Shown: positions 10,873-40,114, counted from the stretch's first letter. The stretch: DNA of 64,000 nt from Paraspadella gotoi (GCA_051294375.1 JBJCIZ010000239.1:4531834-4595833); one strand, 5' to 3'. Translations and numbers: made by a program. Notes: a model not told the origin generated them from the letters alone.

Positions 10873-13492
10873 CTTTTTGACAATAACAGACTCATCAGTC
10901 AGCGTCATGTATGAGAGAGCAGGTTCCGGGTTGGGACATGGATCAAGATGACGTAAGGCGCGAGGAGGCATGTATCCGGAGGCTCCCATGGCATTAAGAA
11001 TAACTCGACCGAAGACGAATCGTCAACCAAGTGATGGAACCGTGATTCAAACTACAGAGAATTTGAAAGAAGGGTAGGTTGATATCGTGAAAGAGGAATT
11101 ATGAATTTTAAATTATTCATTCATACGAACACATCGCAACCCAAGCCCTCGGCGAGGGACTTCCAGCGCACGACACAAAAAATATTCTTGAAAAACCGAA
11201 GCGAAAGGAATCTATGAATAATCGAAACAAGCTAAACATTTGGACAGTTCGGAAAAGAACCATTTTGGTTTAAAAGAAAAAAAAAAAAAATAAAAAAAAA
11301 TTTTCCCCCCATACTTTAAAATTAAATCTACAAGAGCAAGTCCAACTGTCAACGCTCCCAAGTAATTAAATTGCACTAATTTGACAAATCACCTGATGAC
11401 GTTTTGCGTGACAGACTTATTGATCTCGATGAGAGTCGTGCGTGGCCGCATTGCATCTGCCTTTTGAAAAATTACTTGAGGAAGGCGGCCTCCGATTCGC
11501 TCACCGTCAGTTTTGAAAACTGCTCTTTGGGTGGGCGCCAGTTGCGCAAAAGGAGGTTCAGGCACAATAGGAGCGCCCTCCCTCTAGTAAGGGGTCGCTG
11601 TCGAAAGGGAGTCTGTTCTTCTGGATAAATTGAAATCGCATAAAAAACCAGGACGGCATACATTGAAACCAGTTTTTTGTGCAGAAACGATAAATTTAAC
11701 GAACCCAACTGCAATTTCCTAATGATCTGCTCCACTCCTGTGCTCTTTTCATCTGGATGTGCTTACGATCTTTGGAGTAACTTGTCCCAATTTCTTTCAA
11801 TCTTTCTTCCGGTAAGAGCGAGCTGCTCCGGACCAACGTTGGTGAGGCATTCTTTCACGTTTCGGATTTTCGGTTGCTGTAAGAATATTTTGCCCGTGGC
11901 GAACGAAGAAAAGGTGGCGAAGAGGGCCTGATAATAATAGCATTTTTAAAGCGTTTTAGCAAACCAATTTTAACTTTTATTACCTTAAACTTGATTGCTC
12001 TAAAAGCAGTTTTAATATAACATTCGACAACAATTTTTTTCGAATTACTAACCAGTGACTGTTTTTAGCGGTAGTGTCCTTGAGACTCGGAGAAGAAACG
12101 TAAGTGTCGAACAAAAAATCCGCAACAAGTTTGTTATTCAGTTCCTTTTCTTTGGGATAGAAGGAATGTTTCTTTTTCCGCAGCCGTCATTGACATGGCT
12201 TCCCGCTCATCAACGACGATGATCGTCGGGGATAAGTCAAACACGTTTGTCAAATTTTTGAAAACGAGAGGCCAGAAGTAACGAGTTTTTGACTGTCGGA
12301 ACGGCGCCGGGGAGTTCCTCGCGAGCGAAATCGGATCGGAGGATTACTCGCCGCTTCGTTTTCCCATAGGCGGGACTCCATCGCCCAGAAGGAAGGCCTC
12401 CCGTATCTTGGGCGTCGCCCAGAAAGCGGAATTCGTGAACTCGGAGGGAGCGTCCTCGATTTGAAAACTGTGAGCGCGCTGTTGGACGCTGCCGTCATAG
12501 CTCGAGTCTTCATGACCCAAAGAAAATGGCGGCGCTACCCGGCGCGTTACGCTGCACGCCCCGGCGCGAATGAGCGTCAAAGATTTGTATGCGGAAATCA
12601 TATTCAACCGATGTACTTTTAAACTGTCCCTTGGATGAAATTACCATGAATTAGAAAAGGAAAAATTTTCGAAAGAGACACGAGAAAATCTCCGCAAAAT
12701 TTTAAACACGATTAATTTTTTCTAGAAAAACAAAAACATTTTAAATAAATTATCCCTTTTCAATCTTTACAAAAAAGTTACTAATTAGTCTTGATACTTT
12801 TTAATACAGACATGATTGTCCTTTCAAATAAAAAGCCATTATAAGCATAAATTCGGTTTTAAAAAAATTGTCGCCAGAAAACAAACATTCCTATCAATAC
12901 CTCAACGTTCGTAGGGGCTTCTTGCTTTCAACCCCAAACGACGCGGCACACAAAAGTTTGGCGACATATACGGCTTAGAACAAGCCGCCTCCGGCTTATA
13001 CGTCGTAGCCCGATGAGGCTGCCCTTTTCCACATAACCTCGCCGACGGAAAACCACATTAAGAATTTTCTACGCGATCAAAGTTCTTGACTGCGGCTTTC
13101 CTTTTGTAGTTAGTTTGGTCAAAAATACGACCTAATCGGAAATCGTCACGTAAAAAGCAGTCGTCAGGGTAAAAGCGTCCATGAAACATTTAGTCGATCC
13201 CGACATACCGTCGTTATGCTGGAGGTCCCGGAGCTCGCCCAAATCTTTGGCGACCTTCAGAAACAACTCGGCGGGTACAAAGGGGCGCCAATTCGTGCTT
13301 GGCATAATAAAGGAAACAGAGAGACCGCGCCCCGAAACGTTCGAGAAAAGTCTGAAAAATGAAAGATGGCAAATAAACTTGGGCACATTTTTAAACGGAC
13401 GAACGGGCCGGTGGGAAAATTTACCTTGCTAAATAATCCCGCCCATTGTGAATCGCGGAATCGGAGCTTTTCGCCTCCACGAAAGAACCTGG
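10873..13492 (-). CDS. Unidentified multi-exon gene, frames partly broken
   Basis: Several GC-richer islands on the minus strand have splice sites and coding-like frames. Exons with clear borders are 13492-13425, 13351-13209 (in phase with the first), 11927-11767, 11620-11505 and 11051-10873. A further coding block spans about 12,610-12,045. The cleanest exon (11927-11767) reads ALFATFSSFATGKIF at its start and LTGRKIERNWDKLLQ at its end. The 12 kb block holds TRYFWPLVFKNLTNVFDLSP and LNNKLVADFLFDTYVSS in different frames. Several one-base shifts are needed to join segments, consistent with poor consensus or gene decay. I do not recognise the family. It may be one gene or parts of two, and it follows the VDAC fragment on the same strand. 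Confidence 0.45.
11767..11927 (-). CDS. Exon of unidentified gene (cleanest)
   Basis: Acceptor ATTATTATCAG, donor GTAAGC, 161 nt with a single open frame of 53 codons. It contains QQPKIRNVKECLTNVGPEQL. Codon use is GC-richer than the flanks, as for the other exons in this cluster. No family motif recognised. Confidence 0.6.
13209..13492 (-). CDS. Two exons of unidentified gene, phase-matched
   Basis: Exon 13492-13425 (acceptor TTTTGTCTGTAG, donor GTAAAT) ends in split codon AG, and exon 13351-13209 (acceptor TTTCATTTTTCAG, donor GTATGT) completes it. The frame compatible with both donors contains MPSTNWRPFVPAELFLKVAK and LGELRDLQHND. A rival frame with one shift (DSQWAGLFSKTFLERFG) is also plausible, so the protein sequence is uncertain. 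Confidence 0.5.
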
Positions 13493-13830
13493 CTACAGAC
13501 AAAACAAAAATAAAATTAAAATATTCTGACTTTAACGAATTAATAGAGAGTAAGCAGTTATAAAAAGAAAAAAGAATAAATTGTACAGAGAACAAATTAT
13601 GAGCGAGTAAAAAAAACTCAAGTGACATAATTATAGTAATTGCGAGGTGAAAAAAACGCCACTGCCGCTACAAAAACCCAACCCTAAACAGTCTCAAATA
13701 GTTTCTCGTTACTGTACTAAAAACTTCTCATATCTGATCACCGACGGGCACAAATATTACGAAATTTTTATTAAAATCCTTCATTTGATTTTAGTTTTTT
13801 GTCGTATGTGTTTTAACGATTTAGTTTTAA

Positions 13831-14690
13831 TTAGTGCCCACACGATTTAATGTTAAATTCAAGTCCAAGTCCCCAGTTTGTGGCCCCCGGCACCGAAATT
13901 TTCGGGCGTCTACCAGTGGAACTCAGAGCGTCAGCCTTACGCGCCCCCACGCGCTGTCGGAGGTTTGCGCATATGACACGCCCACATGTCCTGCGTTTTT
14001 CACCCTAGAGGTTTTAATATAAGCGATTAAACTTAAAGGATGTCAAGGTGTGTCTTTCTATTTCATATTCCCTGTAAGGTATGCGTTAATGTTGATATTT
14101 CACGATGTGAACATTATCACCCTTAGCTGCGATAGTTGCGTCGGCGTTCAAGCGCCAATCTTCGAAGCGCGAAGATGCGAAAAACTAGTCGCGAACGCAT
14201 TGGGCCCACGAAATATTTACACACCTGCCGCCGATGAGGAAGGCAGAGGCGTTATTCGTTCCGAGAAAAAAAACAAATTGAAGGACGCCAAATTATTTCT
14301 GACTGCACAGACCAGTTTCCAATTTAGCGGCTGAGCTCTCTTGATAAATTGATCCGACGAACTCGTTTTCCGTCGTGACGGCCGTGTGGATGTGAAAATC
14401 AGAGGCTCTGAATCCAAGAGGCCAAGTTAGATTTTGTTCAGTTTTCAAGGGCCGGACAGCGCTCGACGCTACTAAAAAAATGTTAGAGATAAAACTAATT
14501 GGGAATATTACCGTTATTTTACAAATATTCTATAACCCGTCTTTTTGAACCCTGATAACCAGCAACCCAGCCTTCGTATCCCAGCACGGCTGCGCCAATG
14601 AACGGTTGGTCCGGCAAAATTCAATGTCCACGTCCGTGGCCAAATGCGGATGCTGAAAGAAGATTTTAAGTACGCCAGAAGTCTGTTGCT
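13831..14690 (-). pseudogene. VDAC: VDAC (mitochondrial porin) C-terminal half, frameshifted
   Basis: Exons near 14690-14553, 14471-14310, ~14275-14225 and 13990-13831 match the second half of the voltage-dependent anion channel, the outer mitochondrial membrane beta-barrel. Recognisable pieces in order: HPHLATDVDIEF, AGPTVH, AAVLGYEGWVAGYQ, SDFHIHTAV, ENEFVGSIYQES, KLETG, NNASAFLIGG, GVSYAQT, and ISVPGATNWGLGLEFN at the C-terminus. Family hallmarks are GPTVHG, YEGWLAGYQ and EFGGSIYQK. At least four one-base shifts separate these pieces, two within 14,600-14,640. The N-terminal half is missing where the noisy sequence begins upstream. It could be a pseudogene, but unpolished sequence is equally likely. 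Confidence 0.8.
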
Positions 14691-14699
14691 ACTCGCCGG

Positions 14700-15185
14700 C
14701 GCGCAAGAGAGGAGAAATGTTTCTACAGAGTAGTCAGCCTGATAGAGAGAGGAACGAAGACCGAGAAAGAGAGAGCGAGGGTGGTGCCACAAATGAAAAA
14801 TGATCTTTTTTCCCTCGTCAGAATCGAGGGGAACCCCTCTCCACACGTTTTTGTTTTATCTCAATTTAAGGCAGATATTTATTTCTCTTTGGCATTTGGG
14901 AAAAAAAATGTGCATGAGACCGTCACTTTCGTTTTTTTATCTTCTTCTGGTACTTCTTTCCTCCTCCGTCCCTCCTCGACTCTTCCACTCTATGTATCTA
15001 TTGGGACAGTTTGAAAACTTTTTTCTAGCAAAAAAGACGTATCGTGAGATAAATAAAAGGCAAACGGAATGAGAGACATAAGACTCTCTCGCGACGACTT
15101 CTCCTCTCTCTCTGCGATCCCTCTCTATCTCTCTCTCATCTGAAGGAAAGTAAAGATCAAATGTGAGGAGACTGGAGAGAATGCA
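14700..15185. other. Non-coding, CT-rich in part
   Basis: Lies where the VDAC N-terminal exons should be but contains none that I can see. The end (15,080-15,190) is CT/GA-rich and runs into the noisy copy. Confidence 0.5.
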
Positions 15186-15189
15186 GGAG

Positions 15190-18100
15190 ATCGATGAATC
15201 TAAGATTTGAATCTTAAAAGAGACGACATTTAGGTCATCAGGTTTAAGAAACCTGAAATAAAATCTAATAAAGTAATTAATGAATTGAAGTAAATTTAAA
15301 TAAATATTTTAAATAACAAATACTTCTCTGAAAATTAGGAAATTAGCTCGAATATAATATATTAAGAACTTCTCTCAATCTCTATTGTTTTTAATAAAAA
15401 TTTTCCACAGTTCTTGGCTCTTTCAGACCCTATTACTAATACAAAACAACACACTACCCACGAAACACACGGAAAGGAGCTGGATTATACAACCGAACTA
15501 TTAAATTTTAGGAATTAAAATTTTAATTAAGTTATTCAAAAATTAAAAATAATTGACTAATATTATCAAGCGAAGTAGTGATACAGCGAATACAACGCGT
15601 GGGGAAGCCTTAAGAAAAAACCTCAGGGGCTCATCTATTTTTGTTCAACCAGTTATGCGTTATTTGACAATGCTCTCTCGAGACCTCTCTCGGATGCTCT
15701 CTCGCTCATTCTCTCTCTCTCTCTCTCGTCTCTCTCTCTCTCTCTCTCTCTCTTCTCTGCTCTCTCCTTCTCTCTCTCTCTCGTGAAAACAAAATATAAA
15801 TGTCAGAAGAAACGAAAAGAGACAGTAGGAATATGAATATACTTTATTTGATTTATTCGTTTTTCCATGAAAGATCCTTGGTAAAGATTTCAGAACTCAT
15901 TTGATTTGGTCGGTCTATTACGGAGTGCCAGTCGGTGCAGTCGCATATTGACATATATGTTAGGATTGAAATGCCGTTAATAAACGTGTAGTAATAACTG
16001 CCATATTGTTAGATAATTATTACCTGACTGATTAGGTGGAGAGCTTGCGATCAAATATGATGTCAGTGAATGGTACACCATGTTTTTACAGTTCATGGTA
16101 ATCAGAGTAATTATTAGAAATAGTAGTTAAGTGAAGATTTATTACGTGATTAAGCTTAGAGTATCAATGCGAGAAAGTTACTCGCGGTCCGCAACAAAGA
16201 TCAGGAGATAAACTGATTGACGACTTTACCTGATGTAGTTAATCTACTATCGTTTTGCGTTTATTCCCGTCTCGTGAGAGGAAGATTGTTTACTCAACCT
16301 GTTGAATTATGAAATTGAGGATTCTCAACTCCCAAAAAACCAAATAAGGAAAACTAAATTAAAACATCCAATACAAATACTCTTCTAAAGATAGTGAACT
16401 ATGTTAAAACAAACCATAATGCATCGGGTTAGACCCTCAAATATCCTATAAAATGGTTAAGCGAAATTCTTTTATTAGATGATCTAGAGTGTTTGTGCCT
16501 CTCTTTTTATGCGTTTGCTCTGTTATTTTACCGTATTGTTTTCTAAGCAATGTATAGTCAGGTGAAGGAGGGATATACAATATTAGTATTGTTGAGTCGA
16601 GGACAGAAAGAGAAAATCCGATATTTCTTAAAAACCTCAATCTCTCGATTCACCATGATCGTTTAACTTGTCAAAAGTCCGAAAGTTTTTACCTTTTTTT
16701 CCCTTTTATTTTATTAAATTATTTCGATTGACAGTATTAAAAACATGGTATCTCGGTATTATTTATACTTAGTGTCAGGGTGATACTGAAACAAGAAGTG
16801 TCCCATATATCTCGCGCTTAAATGCCGAGTATAGAAACAACAAGATTGGAATTAGAAATTAAAATAACAGACTAGCTGAGGGTACTTCCAAGAAAATTTG
16901 AGAATGCGAAGAAGAATAAAGTTTTTCTCTCCTAGATGCAAACGTCTATTGCTATCAGTGAGAGTAGGGAGGCCAAAAGAAGAAGCACGGGGGAGAAGAG
17001 GAAGAGAGAGAGAAAGGGCTCAAGAAGATTTATATAAAGACCAGTTAGAGGAGGTAAGTAGTAGCCGTATGAAGATGACAAGCTGAGTTTCAACCTAGTA
17101 CTTTGAGAAGAGCTGGCCTAGCGAATTCTGAGAAGAAAAGTGAAGGAAATAAATTTAAATGTGGAAGTCAGGGATAAGGTTGGTAAATACTCCCAGAAAT
17201 GAGTAGTTTGGTGTAGTGAGCAACGCCTCGGAAATGATTAAGGGATACTAGTGATCCGGACATTTGTGCGCGATGTTACTAAAAGTTTTGTAATGAATCT
17301 ACTTCATCGACCCAGATCCCTCTTGGAACAGGCACAGTTCTGTATCTTCCTACGGACTTATACTGAAGCCTTATTCAAACTCTTATCATCCTACTATCAC
17401 AGAGATCTACCTTGTTTTCTCTCATTAAGAATTTAAAAAATTTTCATCTCGATCTATTTTCATATCAGTGGGGACAAATGATTTACTGTCAAGAGATAGA
17501 TAGTTATGCTGGTATCTTTGTCATAATATTTATGCAGATAAGTTGAAGAGTGTTTCTTTTTTATCGATATTAGCAATTTGAAAAGGTATAAGAAGCTGCG
17601 ATTTCTCATTGCTATGATAGAATACACTGAGACATGAGCGTAGTTGTTTATACCACTGTACCAGTTCGCATAATTGCGTTTAGGAGACAAAATGCACTGT
17701 AATAAAGACGAGACTGTGATGCGTGCGTATGTATTGACACCGAGACTTATATATCGGACTGCAGATGCTAGCTGAAAGGGAGAGACGAAGGAGATAGTAG
17801 TGCATACGAGCGCGATTAGGTGGCGGGTTATTTATAGAAGGTACGCAGATTTCCATAAGGAGATAAATATCACAACCTCTAAAGTGTCCAAGCGTGAGGC
17901 ACTCTAAGAGTCCAAAACGGGCCCTTATTAATCAGGGTGAATGACACTGGGCAAAATGAAAGGTACGCAGATCGGAAAGAAAAGTTCTATAAAGTGCAGG
18001 ACAAAGCATTAAAGTGTGTTGAAGAATAGAAGTACGGGAGTTACACTGCGGGTTTTAATGATATATATTCTGTCACAATGGTGGAACGAAACGGAGGGTA

Positions 18101-18780
18101 CCGGACTAGCGATGAGCACATGCGCTCTCCAGCAAGCTCTCTACAGACAAGTCACAAGAACTCTTCAACCAGCTGTGCAAGAAGGAGTAAAGAGTCAACT
18201 GCGGGTTTTAAATAATATTTAAGGACGCTATGATGATAAAGGACAAAGCCATTATTATGCTTATTCATAGATTAAGTATGTTCAACAACTTAGAGATGTG
18301 AAGTCTCAGGACACTCTTATAATATATCATTTCCGCAAAACAGCGACGAACTACGCCAGATCAGGAGCCTCGAATATCCGGAAAAAGAAGATCTGATCGG
18401 CATCTGCACTCTATCATCTGGCTCAGGAGGCAATATATAAGCCTGTGTAAGTTCTTATTTGATTTAGTTCCACAATCGCGGCAACAATTCGGCATCTCGA
18501 TGCAGTTTAATGGTTTTACTTCGTTGCTCGAAGATGGTATGATGAAAGGATATCCGTACATTCTCCCCTCCTCCATAAGTCTTTTCTTGTTCTCTTCTCT
18601 CTATGCCACTTGCATGTCTACTCCTCCTACTGCTCTACTGCTCTCTCCTCATTCTCTCGTGCTCACTTATCTCAGTGCTCTCTACGTCCTCATCGCTCTT
18701 CATCTCATTTCTCATCGCTCGCGTTAATACAAGGTTCTTCAGTTATCTATCTCCTTCTCGCTCGTTCTTTAACGCGATGA
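15190..18780. repeat. Indel-rich duplicate of 7,660-9,425 region
   Basis: Collinear matches with scattered indels. 15,195 (AAGATTTGAATCTTAAAAGA) corresponds to 7,665. The stretch 15,790-15,960 corresponds to 8,055-8,200, and 16,165 to 8,355. The stretch 18,360-18,550 corresponds to 9,235-9,405 (GATGCGTTTAATG... versus GATGCAGTTTAATG...). The middle (about 16.5-18.3 kb) has no counterpart I could find. The error pattern looks like raw long-read sequence rather than old divergence. No genes. Confidence 0.7.
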
Positions 18781-19075
18781 CCTAACAAAATAAACAACTG
18801 AGCGTCATTAATAAATTATGAATTTTAGAGGAGAAGAAAAAAAAAAAATAATAATAATTAAAAAAGAATTTTAAATCTTTAAAACGAAAATTCATTTGTT
18901 GTTTTCGAATTTACATATCTCGAAAAACAGGAAAAGTCCGCGGGAACAGTTTGAAATTAAAATAAAAGAGAAAAAAGCAAAATTTCAAACGAGAAAGAAA
19001 AAAAAAAGCAAAACAATAAGCGTACAAAATAAACTGTTTACATACGAACGAAACGTACGAATTTAACAAACAAAA

Positions 19076-36048
<16,973 letters not shown>

Positions 36049-36259
36049 GGAAGAGGAGGAGGAGGAGGAGGAGGAGGATCGAAGACGACGACAACATCTT
36101 TATTAATATCATCGTCATCATCATCATCATCATAATATTAGTCTTAGTAATTATCATCGTCATCCTTATCATCAAGACATCAACATTAACTTCTTCAAAT
36201 TAACATCATTACCATGAACGTCGTCATCATCATCATGATGGTCATGGTAATCTTCAACG

Positions 36260-36314
<55 letters not shown>

Positions 36315-36490
36315 AGTCTTAGTCGTCCTCCAACAACGCAAACCGGGAATTTCTAACCAAAAAAAAATATCGAACAAAAGACTAACAAACGCTAACAATT
36401 CTTTGATTAGACGAAGTTGCTGAAACAACAAAATCAACAACAACAACAACTAAAACAACAGCAATAACAAAGAAATAAAATATATATTCG
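36049..36490 (+). other. QSOX 3' UTR with CAT repeats and poly(A) signal
   Basis: GGA repeat just after the stop, CAT trinucleotide tracts at 36,115-36,140 and 36,218-36,312, and AATAAA at 36474-36479. The transcript probably ends shortly after this. CAT tracts give poly-Ile or poly-Met frames that are artefacts. Confidence 0.65.
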
Positions 36491-36569
36491 AGAACGGCAC
36501 GCGTAGTACATTTCGTATCCATGACAAAGTCTAGAATGTGATTCTTTGTCTGCGTCGCAGACTGTGGGA

Positions 36570-36603
36570 CTCTTTCTCTCTCTCTCTCTCTCTCTCTCCT
36601 TCT

Positions 36604-36684
<81 letters not shown>

Positions 36685-36690
36685 CGCCCT
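36570..36690. repeat. CT microsatellite
   Basis: About 120 nt of CT with rare interruptions, downstream of the QSOX gene. Confidence 0.95.
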
Positions 36691-36905
36691 CTTCCTTCCC
36701 TGTCCCTTTTTTTGAGTTGCTTGGAGTGTAATTTTTTATGGGATCTATACATTTAAATTTAATCCAATTTACTATGAGATTTGTTTAAAATTTTTGTCTT
36801 AGACATTGTAATCCTTTCGTTTCGTTGTGATTAATATTTAGAAAAAAGTTTGAAATAATTTCGACAACGATTTATTGTTTCAAAATACTTCGTTGTCGAA
36901 TTTCT

Positions 36906-37055
36906 TTTTTAATGTAAAAAATATTTAACGTCTTAAAGAATTACTTTTAATGTAAAAATATTTAACGTCTTAAAGAATTACTTTTAATGTAAAAATATTT
37001 AACGTCTTAAAGAATTACTTTTAATGTAAAAATATTTAACTGTCTTAAAGAACTA
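36906..37055 (+). repeat. 37-bp tandem repeat, four copies
   Basis: Unit TTTTAATGTAAAAATATTTA followed by ACGTCTTAAAGAATTAC. The first three copies are almost identical; the fourth diverges after a one-base insertion. Confidence 0.92.
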
Positions 37056-37254
37056 CTTTCAAAAACCGTTTTTGATTCCGTTTTTGCTTTTCTTAAATAT
37101 TTCGCGGGAAGTTTAAAAAAAATTATTTAATTGATAAAAAAATTTTGTCGACGATAATTCGCTAATTTGCTCAATCAATTAATGTGCCAAACTATTATTT
37201 TTTTTAAATAATGTAAATGACTACATTACTCTATTTTGTATTTGTGGCTTGAAA

Positions 37255-37505
37255 AGCACTTTTGACACTATTTTCCGAAAGAACCCCATTTCTGTTCCTT
37301 GATTATTAAACTTAATCTATACCTTTATTCCTTAATCTCTATACCTTTATCACAAAACTTAATCCTTAATCCTTAACCTAATCCCTAACCATAGTCCCTA
37401 ACCTAGTTCTTAAAATTAAAATTAATCTTTAAACTTAAAAAAAAATAATTTAACTCAAAGTTTAAGCTGAAATGGAGCGTTTTTGGAAAATGTGGCCTAT
37501 GTCGC
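37255..37505. repeat. R2 element, copy 2
   Basis: Left end TATTTTCCGAAAGAACCCCA, right end GAAATGGAGCGTTTTTGGAA, in inverted orientation. The interior is CCCTAACC/CTTAATCC text. About 250 bp. Confidence 0.65.
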
Positions 37506-37840
37506 ATGGACAAGGCAGACGTTTTATTGTTCACGCTCAAAAGATAACAATATTTTAAGCGGTATTACTTAATTTGTATTTTAACGCTCCACGATTTAAT
37601 GAGAGTATTTTTCTATCGATTTACCATTTAAATTATTTTTTTGGTTTTGTTAAAATAAATTGTAGATAATCTCTCCCCCCTCTTGTTACAATGTCATAAA
37701 TTACCCATAAAAAATGTATAATTTTGATGACGTGACCGGGAATACCAACGCTACTTTAACATTGTGGTTCCGTGAGTTTTTTTGCGTCAGTTTTCTAACT
37801 TTTATTAACTTTGGATCCCAGAGTAGACTTACTACCTGTT

Positions 37841-37900
37841 GGTTAACCTGGTGAGTTAACCTGGTTAACCTGGTTAACCTGGTTAACCTGGTTAACCTGA
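37841..37900 (+). repeat. 9-bp tandem repeat GGTTAACCT
   Basis: About six units, one of them altered (GGTGAGTTAACCT), directly adjoining the SINE fragment. Likely a tail or target-side expansion. Confidence 0.9.
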
Positions 37901-37904
37901 CCCG

Positions 37905-37990
37905 TCACTCTTTTGCAAGAACCGTTCCGATAGGACGAGAACCTGCGACCATGCTGGGAGATGAAGCGTTAGCATTAAGGCCTTTTTTTC
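37905..37990 (-). repeat. tRNA-derived SINE fragment, copy 2
   Basis: On the minus strand: GCTAACGCTTCATCTCC, CGCAGGTTCTCGTCC (B-box-like), TCGGAACGGTTCTTGC, AAAAGA. Same order as the copy at 6.9 kb. Confidence 0.55.
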
Positions 37991-38367
37991 CTAGCGGGTA
38001 GTGATAAAATAATAATAATATTAATAAAATAATACTAATAATAATAATAAAATAATACTTTCTTTTCATTTTTAAAGTGATGACTCTGTACTTTGTAATC
38101 TGTAAACTGCCGCCGGGATAAGATTGAAAAAAAAAGTTTTCCCTTAATAATTATCATTAATTATTGTTTTCCCTTAATAATTATTATTAATTATTGTTTT
38201 TTTTCTTCCTTTGTCCAATCCCGAAAGTTTTCCTTCTCGTTAAACCGTGATCCGTGAACAACAACGCTGTTGCTAAATATAATTTTTTTTTGAATTTGAA
38301 AAAAAAAACTTTAAAAACATCGTGCGTTTTATATTTTGAGGAAGAGAAAGGGCCGGGAAGAAATAGA

Positions 38368-38407
<40 letters not shown>

Positions 38408-38500
38408 AGAGAGAAGAGTGAGAGAGAGAGATAGAAGAGACAGAGAAGAAAAAAATTGAGAAATTTTTAAAAATTCATAATTATCAACTTTAAGCTTAGT
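37991..38500. other. AT-rich DNA with duplicated palindrome and GA tract
   Basis: CCCTTAATAATTAT(C/T)ATTAATTATTG occurs twice (38,140 and 38,170). A GA tract covers 38,370-38,450. No gene. Confidence 0.7.
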
Positions 38501-38504
38501 GTGA

Positions 38505-38611
38505 TAACGTATATTTAATCTCATTAGAGCTTTAGAGGTTTCTACGTTCGACAAAAGAGCACAGTCTGAAACGGCACAAAAGATCCGTCCGATGTCGCTA
38601 CCGTTCATTCC
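38505..38611 (-). CDS. Candidate exon, unknown gene
   Basis: Acceptor TTTACTATCGCAG, then an open frame GMNGSDIGRIFCAVSDCALL and SNVETSKALMRLNI. Base use is GC-richer than its surroundings. There is no clear donor and no neighbouring exon in phase, so this is only a candidate. Confidence 0.33.
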
Positions 38612-38619
38612 CTGCGATA

Positions 38620-39507
38620 GTAAACAAGAAAGAAAACAAATGACACACACACACAAAAAAAATTGATTCCGTGAATTACGAATCTCCAGGAAAATAAATT
38701 TCTCCGTTTACATTTTTAATTCGAATGGAAATAATTTTAATATTTGTTTGTAGAAATTTGAATAACTACTGGGATTAATCATTGAAAAACAGAAACGAGG
38801 TACCTTTGGAAAATAGTGCTCAATCATCACTCCCCTTAAACCCTCAAGCCGCCCTATAAACCAATACTCACCCCCCCCCTTCCCTCGCCCTACAAATCCT
38901 CGTCATCCTGATGGGGAAATAATAAATTAAAATGAATATCGATTGATCTGTCCTCCTCTACTCTCTCTCTCGTCTCTCTCTCTATCTTCCTTTATATTCT
39001 CTTTTTTTTTCTCCTCCATTTTTCCTTTTAACCCTTTCCAACCTCGTTTCCTAATTTTTATCTACTTTCCTACTTTTTCTCTTCTCTAAGTATTATTTTT
39101 ATTTTTTTATATTATTTCCTTTTACTCACAGACCGTTTCTTTTCCTCACTTACTTCTCTTCTCTTGTTTCCTCCTACCTTCATTTTTTGTTTAGCTTTTC
39201 TTATCTTTTCTTATCTCTTATCTTTTTTATAAATTCATTTCGTTTAAGATTTCTCCCTACAAAAGCCAAAAAAACTTTTAAAATAATGTGGGGATGATAA
39301 ATTATAAATATATTATTATATATATTATAAATCATATCCTTAGCAATCTGAGTTAGATCTCTCTGTCTCTGTCTCTCTCTCTCTCTCTCTCTCACGTACA
39401 TCCTGAAAAAAGTTTAATTTGACCTATTGTAAAATATTTTCCAAGATTTTAGATGATTAGTTTTGGCGGCCATAGATTAAAGTTGGTAGAATAGAGAGAG
39501 AGAGAGG

Positions 39508-39560
<53 letters not shown>

Positions 39561-39864
39561 ATGGCTGCCTCTCTTAACAGGGGAAAGAGTGCAAGCGAAA
39601 GAATTTGTCTCTAGTAATGGAAGAAGGAACATAATTAATCTCGGGTTTCGCCTCTTTTTCGAAAACAGTGGGAGGTTAGAGAAGGCATTGTCGCGGAAAC
39701 AGTTCGGATTTTTGGGAACAATATAAAACATAACAAAACATAACAAAAGATAACATACCAAACAACAAAATATAACATTACAGTTAATCATTGAATCATA
39801 CTCTCATACTGCTTTAGAGGGGCGCATAATGTAGTTCATAATGTAGTTCATACAATTTAATTAT

Positions 39865-39910
<46 letters not shown>

Positions 39911-39927
39911 CTCTCTCTCTCTCTTCT

Positions 39928-39962
<35 letters not shown>

Positions 39963-39995
39963 CCGGTTCTCGAAGTTCTCTCGTTCCTTTTTTTC
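38620..39995. repeat. Non-coding, several GA/CT microsatellites
   Basis: CT at 39,358-39,395, GA at 39,490-39,555, CT at 39,866-39,965. The rest is T-rich or mixed. I see no gene. Confidence 0.7.
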
Positions 39996-40002
39996 CCGAC
40001 AG

Positions 40003-40114
40003 TCACAAACCGTTAGCGCCGTTAACAGTGGTAATGGTTATCGTTAACGGATTCCTCGTCGTCGTCGCCATCATCGTCGTCGTCGTCTTCGCCATAAATC
40101 ATGCGTTTTGCTGA
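40003..40114 (+). CDS. Candidate terminal exon encoding a membrane segment
   Basis: After a strong pyrimidine acceptor (CCTTTTTTTCCCGACAG) an open frame reads HKPLAPLTVVMVIVNGFLVV then VAIIVVVVFAINHAFC-stop. About 23 hydrophobic residues form a credible membrane anchor. It starts in phase 2, the phase left by QSOX exon 15, so it could be an alternative QSOX end. The Val run comes from a GTC repeat, so chance is possible. Confidence 0.28.

Noticed and set aside
10890-11410. CTGATGA sequences near 10.89 and 11.39 kb
   Set aside because: No stem II plus GAAA follows. One lies inside a candidate coding exon.
12250-12360. Frame resembling the start of phosphoglycerate kinase (RRVILRSDFA)
   Set aside because: Only a few residues match, and the following conserved blocks of that enzyme are missing in all frames.
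17000-18300. Short frames in 17-18.3 kb as genes
   Set aside because: Noisy region without splice signals or family motifs; no frame longer than chance.
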